Source of the DNA: Bacteroidaceae bacterium
Lineage (GTDB): Bacteria; Bacteroidota; Bacteroidia; Bacteroidales; Bacteroidaceae
DNA: 38,643 bases
Direction of reading: 5' to 3'
Assembly: GCA_017933995.1 (NCBI GenBank)
Contig: JAGBKI010000006.1
Span: 1 to 38,643, forward strand
Of the stretch, positions 32,293 through 38,643 are shown one piece after another (the stretch's first letter is position 1; each line of letters starts with the position of its first letter). The position numbers and the translations under genes were made by a program. The notes under the pieces were generated by a model, which saw nothing but the letters and a program-made list of their open reading frames with translations, was not told where the DNA came from and made no database searches.

Positions 32293-33933
32293 ATGTCAAC
32301 CATCCTTCTTACGTATTTGGGCTACGGCTTTTTGGTAGCCAGCGTGTTAGGTTTCTTGTACCTACTCTTTGCTGTCCTCTGCAAGGGGCAGCCTCTCGGA
32401 CTGCTGTGGCTTGGTCTTGCCAATACGGGCGAGCGCTTCGGCTATTACACGATGCTTGCCGTCTTCGCCTTGTTCCTCGGCGAGAACTTCGGCCTTGAAA
32501 CAGGCACGGCCAGCACGGTTTACTCTTCGTTCCTGATGTTGGTGTACTTCCTGCCCGTCATCGGCGGCGTGGCTGCCGACCGCTTTGGCTACGGCAAGAT
32601 GGTCACCGTGGGCATCTTGGTGATGCTCGTGGGCTACCTGCTCCTCGCCATCCCCCTCGGAGGCGTTACGCCTACGGGCGATGTGGACTGGACGGCTTTC
32701 ATCGCCATGATTTTGGCGCTCCTGCTCGTCAGCTTGGGAACTGGCCTGTTTAAGGGCAACCTGCAAGTGATGGTCGGAAAACTCTACGACAGCCCCGAAT
32801 ATGCCGACAAGCGCGACAGCGGTTTCTCCCTCTTCTATATGCTCATCAACGTAGGCGCCATGGTGGCTCCTACGGCGGCTATCAGCATTATGGACTGGGC
32901 ACAGCAGTCGCTGGGCGTGACCAAGGCCGACTCGTATCACTTCGCCTTCGGCGTGGCGTGCGTGTCGCTCGTGGTGAGCATCCTCATCTACTTCCTTAGC
33001 AGCCGTTCCTACCGGCACGTACTCACCACCGAAAAGGCTTCCTCCAAAGAGAAGCAAACGGTGGCAGCACCCGAACTCTCCGCCAGCGAGACGCGCGAAC
33101 GCATCGTGTGCCTGTGTTTGGTGTTTGCCGTGGTCATCTTCTTCTGGATGGCTTTCCACCAGAACGGCCTCACCCTCACCTTCTTCGCCCGCGACTATGT
33201 GCAGACCAGTTCCACAGGCATCCAGAGCATGATGTTCAACGTGATGAACCTGTGGGCTATCGTAGGTATCGTGTACGGCATCTACTGCTACGCCAATGCC
33301 AAGGAACGTCTCAACAAACTGATGTCATGCCTCGTAGGTGTTGTGTCGGCGGCTATCATCGTGGTGCAGTACCTGCTGCTTGACGACAAAGGCATCAAGG
33401 TGGAAGCCCCCATCTTCCAGCAGTTCAACCCCCTCTTCGTGGTTGCCCTGACCCCCATCAGCGTGGCGCTCTTCGGCTTCTTGGCAAAGAAAGGTAAAGA
33501 ACCCTCGTCGCCTAAGAAAATCGGTTTGGGTATGTTGGTTGCCGCCTTAGGCTTCTTCGTGATGATCGGCGCATCGGTAGGTTTGCTTAGCCCTCTTGCG
33601 CAAGCCGACGCCATAGAAAGCGGTGCCGACGTAGCGCGTGTGAGCGCCAACTGGCTCGTAACGACCTACCTTGTTTTGACCTTCGCCGAACTGCTTCTCT
33701 CGCCCATCGGCATCTCGTTTGTCAGCAAGGTAGCGCCTCCGAAGTATGCAGGTCTGATGATGGGACTGTGGTTCGCCGCCACCGCCATCGGCAACTTCCT
33801 CGTGCAAGTGCCCGGCCTGCTCTGGGGTGCCGACGTGAACCTCACCATCATCTGGGGCACACTCGCTGGCATCTGCCTCGTGAGTGCCATATTCATCTTC
33901 AGCATATTGAAGAAACTGGAGAAAGTCTCCTAA
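32293..33933 (+). CDS. POT/PTR2-family peptide transporter
   Basis: The 546-residue, very hydrophobic protein has about 14 membrane segments. Family marks are ERFGYYTM (47-54) at the end of the first helix pair, the VIGGVAADRFGYGK loop (~94-107), GTGLFKGNLQVMVGKLY (~150-166) and FSLFYMLINVGAMVAP (~178-193), which match the POT signatures for proton-coupled di/tripeptide uptake across the inner membrane. The usual ExxERFxYY motif reads NTGERFGYY here, so the first glutamate is absent. A charged loop at ~242-268 separates the two halves. It lies 15 bp upstream of a PNGase F-like gene and is probably co-transcribed. I cannot identify its promoter in the AT-rich 56 bp after the repeat flank. Confidence 0.88.
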   Translation: MSTILLTYLGYGFLVASVLGFLYLLFAVLCKGQPLGLLWLGLANTGERFGYYTMLAVFALFLGENFGLETGTASTVYSSFLMLVYFLPVIGGVAADRFGYGKMVTVGILVMLVGYLLLAIPLGGVTPTGDVDWTAFIAMILALLLVSLGTGLFKGNLQVMVGKLYDSPEYADKRDSGFSLFYMLINVGAMVAPTAAISIMDWAQQSLGVTKADSYHFAFGVACVSLVVSILIYFLSSRSYRHVLTTEKASSKEKQTVAAPELSASETRERIVCLCLVFAVVIFFWMAFHQNGLTLTFFARDYVQTSSTGIQSMMFNVMNLWAIVGIVYGIYCYANAKERLNKLMSCLVGVVSAAIIVVQYLLLDDKGIKVEAPIFQQFNPLFVVALTPISVALFGFLAKKGKEPSSPKKIGLGMLVAALGFFVMIGASVGLLSPLAQADAIESGADVARVSANWLVTTYLVLTFAELLLSPIGISFVSKVAPPKYAGLMMGLWFAATAIGNFLVQVPGLLWGADVNLTIIWGTLAGICLVSAIFIFSILKKLEKVS

Positions 33934-33948
33934 CACAACGCCCATAAT

Positions 33949-35178
33949 ATGCGTAAACGTCTTATAAACCTTATCCTTGCAGCCTGCGCACTCACTGTGC
34001 AGGCTGCACCGTTTGACACCGTATACAACAACGTTGTCTTCAACCGCCGCGTCATCAACTTTGACGAGGCGGAGCATCCCGGCAGCCTCTGCCGCGAGGC
34101 CGACGGCACGCTCGTCATCGCCAACGGGCGCATCGTCCTGCGCAAGGTGTGCCTGCCACGCAACAAGCGCGACGCACGCGCCACCGTCAGCGTCCGCCTG
34201 CGCTCGCACGGCGACCGATGGGACAAGGCCGGAAGCGTCTTCGTCATCCCCTGCTCGCAGGCCGTCAGTATGCTCACCGTCGCCGACGGCACACGCCCCT
34301 ATCCCCCCGTCGACGCAGCCCTATACGAAAACATGCGCGGCATCGTCAGCGGCGACGGCTACCGCCCCTGCGTCGAACTCATCCGCTTCATGACGCCTTT
34401 CGGCGTGGGTTTCCACACCCCGCAGGACAGCGCCACTGCCCAGCACGTCAAGCCCACCTGGCTCGACCGCTACGAGGATTTCGCCGAGTGGAGCCAGGAC
34501 GTCACCGACCGCCTCGCTTTGCTACAGGATTCGTGCTACATCGGCCTGGCCATCGACACCTGGACGCACGAGGGCTATGAAGCCACCGTCAGCCTCACGA
34601 TGGAGGAAAGCGCCGTCAAGGGCGACAAGGCCGTGCGCCGTCACGTCCTGCCCCTCGTGAACACCATTGAGTACTACCAGCAGGAATACTGCGACCTCTT
34701 TGCCCGCCGTCCCCTCGAAGTGCCTTTCACGCTGCCCCGCACCGCCCGCCGCGCCATGGTCTACTACGTTTCGTCCGGCCACGGCGGCCACAGCGGAGGC
34801 GACGAGTTCGTACCCTCCGAAAACGTCGTCAGCCTCGACGGCAACGAGGTGTGCCGCTACACCCCCTGGCGCGCCGACTGCTACAGTTTCCGCCGCTTCA
34901 ACCCCGCCACAGGCGTGTGGCTCGTACAGCGCGAGGCCACCTACATCACGTCCCAAGGCACGCGCGGGCAGAAAGTCATTGAGGAGACCCTCGCCTCGTC
35001 CGACCTCTCCCGCTCCGGCTGGTGTCCCGGCAGCGACGTGCCGCCCATGCGCATCCCCCTCGGCACACTCGCTCCCGGCGCCCACACACTCACCATAGCC
35101 ATTCCCACCGCCCAGCCCGCTCAGGAAGGCCGCCAAAACCACTGGCTCGTCACCGCCTGGCTCGTGTGGGAGGAGTAG
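33949..35178 (+). CDS. PNGase F-like peptide-N-glycosidase
   Basis: The 409-residue protein has a signal peptide (about 1-19, ending TVQA). The N-terminal part (to ~225) resembles the first beta-sandwich of PNGase F. The C-terminal part carries the more recognisable blocks: YYVSSGHGGHSGGDEFVPSE (~272-291), YTPWRADC (~304-311) and SRSGWCPGSDVPP (354-366). PNGase F cleaves the bond between asparagine and the first GlcNAc of N-glycans. Secretion or periplasmic location plus a peptide transporter next door points to use of host or dietary glycoproteins (inference). I could not place the three acidic catalytic residues with certainty. The gene ends at a shared terminator. Confidence 0.82.
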   Translation: MRKRLINLILAACALTVQAAPFDTVYNNVVFNRRVINFDEAEHPGSLCREADGTLVIANGRIVLRKVCLPRNKRDARATVSVRLRSHGDRWDKAGSVFVIPCSQAVSMLTVADGTRPYPPVDAALYENMRGIVSGDGYRPCVELIRFMTPFGVGFHTPQDSATAQHVKPTWLDRYEDFAEWSQDVTDRLALLQDSCYIGLAIDTWTHEGYEATVSLTMEESAVKGDKAVRRHVLPLVNTIEYYQQEYCDLFARRPLEVPFTLPRTARRAMVYYVSSGHGGHSGGDEFVPSENVVSLDGNEVCRYTPWRADCYSFRRFNPATGVWLVQREATYITSQGTRGQKVIEETLASSDLSRSGWCPGSDVPPMRIPLGTLAPGAHTLTIAIPTAQPAQEGRQNHWLVTAWLVWEE

Positions 35179-35225
35179 AGGCGGAGAAGGACTATTGGCC
35201 TATTGTTTCTATAGTTCATAGAATT

Positions 35226-35281
35226 CCCCACGATAAAAAAAGCCGCCCCCGTTTCCGGGAGCGGCCTTTTCTATCGTGGGG
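35226..35281. terminator. Bidirectional terminator between convergent genes
   Basis: An outer 10-bp perfect stem (CCCCACGATA, 35226-35235, with 35272-35281) encloses an inner GC-rich stem with two mismatches (AGCCGCCCCCG against CGGGAGCGGCC). The inner stem is flanked by an A run on the left and TTTT on the right, giving U tracts on both strands. It serves the PNGase gene from the left and the 51-codon gene from the right. Confidence 0.85.
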
Positions 35282-35290
35282 AGGCAGAGC

Positions 35291-35446
35291 TTATTCGCCC
35301 TCCTCCTCAAGCCAAATCTGCTGGCGGGTCAGGGCACCGGAACCGCCAACCTTGTTGTCGTCGTCGAGCTTCATGCTCGTCGTGCAGAGCGTGGAGGCAT
35401 TGACGCGCTCCAGCAATACTGCGGGGGTCTTATAGGTCTTTTTCAT
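35291..35446 (-). CDS. Small protein of 51 residues downstream of a T9SS-secreted protein
   Basis: The sequence MKKTYKTPAVLLERV starts like many short Bacteroidales proteins of unknown function. It then has CTTSMKLDDDNKVGGSGAL and an acidic end WLEEEGE. I use ATG at 35446; the in-frame ATG at 35491 lies in the preceding gene's stop region and is less likely. It lies 41 bp after the large secreted-protein gene on the same strand and just before a terminator, so it is probably the last gene of that transcript. No signal peptide or known domain. Confidence 0.6.
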   Translation of the reverse strand: MKKTYKTPAVLLERVNASTLCTTSMKLDDDNKVGGSGALTRQQIWLEEEGE

Positions 35447-35487
35447 AACGTTGTGCGGAAAAAAGGGAGACTTTACTGGAAAGCAAA

Positions 35488-38400
35488 TCACTTCACGAGA
35501 ACCTTCTTGCCGTTCACCACGTATACACCGCCCTTCTGGAGCGCGCTCACGCGGCGGCCTTGCAGGTCGTAAACAACGCGGCCTGCCTGTGCGGCGGCGT
35601 TCACGGAGGCAATGCCCGTCAGCTCGTCGTCAATCAGCAGGTAGGCGGGAGCGTCGCCCGTGGTCTCAAGCACATAGTAGGCCTTGAAGCCTGCGATGGC
35701 ACGGTCGTCGTCGGCAAGCAGGGCGAAAACGACTTCCTCGGCAGGCTTGGCCAGTACGTATGCGTTCACATCGGCTGCCACGACGGTGCCGCCCAGTGCG
35801 GTCGGGGTCAGTACGCTGCCGAGGATTTCGCCCTCGTCGGCAAGGGTCACATCGTGCGTGCCCTCGTCGCCTACGAGCACGACGGCTTCGTTGGCGGCCA
35901 CGGCGGATACGGCGGCATCCTCAAGGGTGAGGAGGTTGTCGTGTGCGCGGGTGGCGTAGCGTACCGTCACGCCTGCGGGAACCTCCCAGGCCACGGGCAG
36001 GCTGAACGTGCGCTGGCCGGCGGCACTGATCTCAACGGGAAGAACGGTAACCTCTTCAAGGGTGAAGAGCGTGTTGGCCGTACCAGAGACGTCGCTGTAG
36101 TTGTCGAGCGTGGGAACGCCGCCATACCAATACTTGCTTTCGCTGGTGTGTACCCAGTACTGGCCAACACCGTTCGAGGCTTCCTGGAAATCAAAGGTAA
36201 CGCCTGCCTCGCCTACACCGGCAGCGGCGAAGTTGTTAGAATTGAGGCCCGTGGCGAAGTTCACAAGTTTGCCATCGGCAGTCCAGAACCAAACGGTGGC
36301 AGCCTCGTCGGACGTGCCAGACGTCGTGAAGAAAGTCTTATAACCATCGGCGATGGACGGATCAACTTCTACGCCAGTGACAGAACTTACATAAGCGTTC
36401 TGTGCGCTGGACTTGATGCGATAGAACTTGCCGGTCTCGGGCATGTTGAGCGTGATAGCGGCACCAACTTCGAGCAAGTTTGCATAAATTTCAGCATATG
36501 CCGATGTGTTCTTGGTCGTAAGCGCCGTGTTTGCTTCGTCAAGAGCCGTGTTGATTTCAGAGGTAGTCTTGCCTGTAGCGGTGTACTGGTTCAGGCCGTC
36601 ACCGAAGGGTACTGCCTTCAATGCATCGTAAACCTGCTGGAGTACATCCTCGTCCGTGCTGGCCACGATGGTGGAACCGTCATCGTTGTGAACAGCACTC
36701 CACTCGGTTACAGAGCAAGTCGAAAGACCGTTGTCAGTGCGCTGGTGGAGGTATACTTCCGTATTCTCGGCGGCACGGAGTACGAAACCGCCGGGATACG
36801 ATGTGTTGTTGTTGGTCTCGATGTACCAAGTGCGCGTGTCATTCTCACGGAGTGTAGTGCACTCAACGCCGTGACGTGCAATGCGGATTTCGTCGTACAT
36901 CAGGAAGTAGTTCGTACCAGCCTGCTGGTTGATAACGCGGAAACCGTCATAGGGATTGCCGATGAAAGCCCAAGCGGCAGCGGGGTTGAAAGGCTCGCTT
37001 GCAGTTTGGTTTATTACGGTGTTGTCTTCCTGGCGCACAATGTACTTACCACGAATCTTCAGGTTGTAGTAGTAGGGGCTGGTAGCGTCCTCGGTGTAGA
37101 TAACGGGCCATTCCTCTTGTGCCTTGAGCGTAGCGGTGAACTCGGCAGTGGTGCTCGTTTCGCTTACGGTGAGGTCAATCGTGTTGTAAGTATAGAAGTC
37201 AGCGCGCTTGTACTCGTCGGGCAGCGTGGTGATGCTTGCACCAAGCGTAGTGCCTACAGGTTCGGAAGTATAGAGCGTGTTGTTTTCGGTGTCCTTAACC
37301 ACATAGGTTACGGTGTAGCTGGGGTGGAAATACTCCTCAAGCGCGGCCAAAGCTGCGGTCGGATCGAAAGAACCGGCCTCGGAGATATAAAGTTGGTTTC
37401 CGTCATCACGATTGGTATAGTTCACAACCTGCAAACCGTAGAGGTTATTGTTAACGTTGATGTACATGCTTGAACCAATCGAAATCTGATACAGCGGTGC
37501 CGTTGTCTCACCGAAAGTAAGTGCATAGTCAGCACTGGGCGTGTCGCTGTAATCACCATTGTTCAGGTTCGTCACGAATTTCGATGCATCTACGCTGTAA
37601 AGATAGTAGTTGCCCTCATAGCTGATGATGGCAAATTGGCCTGCCTCTGTAACCTTATTGTCACCGCCGCTCGGATTTGTTGAACTCAGATGCTCACCAT
37701 TATATGTGCCAAGCGAACCGCGACCGCAGGTGATGGTATATGCCTTGTCGTTGCTTACGTTGGTGTAAGGGTATACGATGCCGCTTTTGAGCGTGCGCGT
37801 AACCTTGATTGTCACGGCAGAGGAACCGATGGTGCCTTCCGTTACAAAATCATAATAGTTGCTGCTCATAGATGCAGGAATGCTAACCTCAGAGTTCTGC
37901 TCCTGCGAAACGGTTTCACGCGTTACGAATGTCGTACCGTCGGATTCGTACAGTTCATAGGTAACTTCCACGACGATGGGGAAAACGGACATAGCCTCCG
38001 TCGGATCGAAGTCGTCAACCTCAGTTATCGTGAATTGGTTGCCGTCGTCATAGCAAGATGAATAGCCCCACGAAACATAGGTTGTACCCCAATCGCTAAT
38101 ATCAATACCCTTCGTGGAGTTATTGATATTGATGGTTTTACCCGTTGAGGCAAAGTCAAGAACAAAGTTGTCGTTGTTCTTCTTGATGCTCAACGCATGT
38201 GTGTTGTCAATACCCGGGTCGTCAATCTCACCACCCGAATTGGTAATGTACTTCTTGGCTTCAACGCTGTACAGGTAGTAGTTGCCTGCAAACTGAATGA
38301 TGGCAAAATTGCTTGCCGTACAGGGGTCGGCAGCAGCGGTGTTGCTACTTCCCAACGTGTTGTCGGAGCGTACACCCAGAGAACCGCGGACGGTAGACAA

Positions 38401-38508
38401 CAAGTACTGCTTGTTGTTGCTCAGCTCACTGACGTCAGAAATCTGAGCCACCGCTGTCCCTGCCACGAAGAGCAGGAGCAGCGTCAAGAGAGAGGTAATC
38501 TTTCTCAT
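35488..38508 (-). CDS. Large secreted repeat-domain protein with T9SS-like C-terminal tail
   Basis: The 1006-residue protein starts at MRKITSLL with a signal peptide to about residue 21 (GTAVAQ); the frame extends 28 codons further upstream but that part is not signal-like. Two similar N-terminal domains are visible. One contains NNKQYLLSTVRGSLGV and FAIIQFAGNYYLYSVEAKKY; the other contains NDKAYTITCGRGSLGT and FAIISYEGNYYLYSVDASKF. A third, more distant one begins LKIRGKYIVRQEDN. They look like carbohydrate-binding beta-trefoil or lectin-like repeats. The end, VVYDLQGRRVSALQKGGVYV then NGKKVLVK, is the tail used by T9SS-type sorting in Prevotella-like species. It is probably surface-exposed and sugar-binding (inference). 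Upstream on the minus strand TAGCTTTTG (38606-38614) is an imperfect -7 element. Confidence 0.8.
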   Translation of the reverse strand: MRKITSLLTLLLLFVAGTAVAQISDVSELSNNKQYLLSTVRGSLGVRSDNTLGSSNTAAADPCTASNFAIIQFAGNYYLYSVEAKKYITNSGGEIDDPGIDNTHALSIKKNNDNFVLDFASTGKTININNSTKGIDISDWGTTYVSWGYSSCYDDGNQFTITEVDDFDPTEAMSVFPIVVEVTYELYESDGTTFVTRETVSQEQNSEVSIPASMSSNYYDFVTEGTIGSSAVTIKVTRTLKSGIVYPYTNVSNDKAYTITCGRGSLGTYNGEHLSSTNPSGGDNKVTEAGQFAIISYEGNYYLYSVDASKFVTNLNNGDYSDTPSADYALTFGETTAPLYQISIGSSMYINVNNNLYGLQVVNYTNRDDGNQLYISEAGSFDPTAALAALEEYFHPSYTVTYVVKDTENNTLYTSEPVGTTLGASITTLPDEYKRADFYTYNTIDLTVSETSTTAEFTATLKAQEEWPVIYTEDATSPYYYNLKIRGKYIVRQEDNTVINQTASEPFNPAAAWAFIGNPYDGFRVINQQAGTNYFLMYDEIRIARHGVECTTLRENDTRTWYIETNNNTSYPGGFVLRAAENTEVYLHQRTDNGLSTCSVTEWSAVHNDDGSTIVASTDEDVLQQVYDALKAVPFGDGLNQYTATGKTTSEINTALDEANTALTTKNTSAYAEIYANLLEVGAAITLNMPETGKFYRIKSSAQNAYVSSVTGVEVDPSIADGYKTFFTTSGTSDEAATVWFWTADGKLVNFATGLNSNNFAAAGVGEAGVTFDFQEASNGVGQYWVHTSESKYWYGGVPTLDNYSDVSGTANTLFTLEEVTVLPVEISAAGQRTFSLPVAWEVPAGVTVRYATRAHDNLLTLEDAAVSAVAANEAVVLVGDEGTHDVTLADEGEILGSVLTPTALGGTVVAADVNAYVLAKPAEEVVFALLADDDRAIAGFKAYYVLETTGDAPAYLLIDDELTGIASVNAAAQAGRVVYDLQGRRVSALQKGGVYVVNGKKVLVK

Positions 38509-38643
38509 GTGTGTGAATGAATGAATTGGGTTAATGAATTTATGAGTTGTGTGTGATTGCGTTACCGAGAAACAGAACCCGCGCACGCCCAAAGCGCGTC
38601 GCCGCCAAAAGCTACCCTTTTTGTAGAATGCAGTTTATGTTTA

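Noticed and set aside
35560-37473. Plus-strand open frame of 637 codons
   Set aside because: It is antisense to the T9SS-tailed protein gene, which has a signal peptide, repeated domains and a sorting tail. The plus frame has none.

Overview
The window looks like chromosomal DNA from a Bacteroidota species of the order Bacteroidales, most likely Prevotellaceae-like (inference). The signs are two SusC/SusD pairs, fasciclin and fimbrillin-type lipoproteins with acidic residues after the lipobox cysteine, C-terminal tails typical of the type IX secretion system (T9SS), DUF3791 small proteins, and promoter-like TTG/TAnnTTTG motifs. GC is high in genes such as uvrA, the alpha-2-macroglobulin gene and the radical SAM gene, and clearly lower in the repeat-filled intergenic stretches. 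No tRNA, rRNA, CRISPR array or intact insertion sequence was seen.

Layout. 1-1411: 3' part of a fimbrillin-like lipoprotein gene, ending at a strong hairpin. 1653-2246 (-): ECF sigma factor, divergent from a TIGR01212-type radical SAM gene (2470-3384). 3692-20207: one large forward operon behind a good Bacteroidota promoter, holding two consecutive triads of fasciclin lipoprotein, SusC porin and SusD lipoprotein, and closed by an intrinsic terminator. A GC-rich hairpin separates the triads. There is no glycosidase, protease or regulator inside it, so it is not a standard polysaccharide utilisation locus, and its substrate is unknown.

20216-21769: about 1.5 kb without a confident gene. It is packed with repeats: copies of a short element also found near 1460, a 189-bp imperfect inverted repeat, five 21-bp tandem units, and two strong hairpins. 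21770-27349 (-): a 1859-residue alpha-2-macroglobulin-like protein that appears to lack the thioester motif. 27655-28402: two small DUF3791-like genes with a 188-bp palindromic element between them. 28442-29119: a small secreted protein with a type B T9SS (CHU_C) domain. 29171-32014: uvrA, whose last codons lie in a CACGAAT-type repeat that flanks a truncated GxxExxY gene.

32293-35178: a POT-family peptide transporter followed by a PNGase F-like N-glycanase, a plausible glycoprotein or glycopeptide scavenging pair (inference). 35291-38508 (-): a secreted repeat-domain protein with a T9SS-like tail and a 51-residue protein downstream, sharing a terminator with the PNGase gene.

The observations most worth following up are the tandem fasciclin/SusC/SusD operon, the structured repeats at 20959-21147 and 27924-28111, and the repeat cassette that rewrote the end of uvrA.
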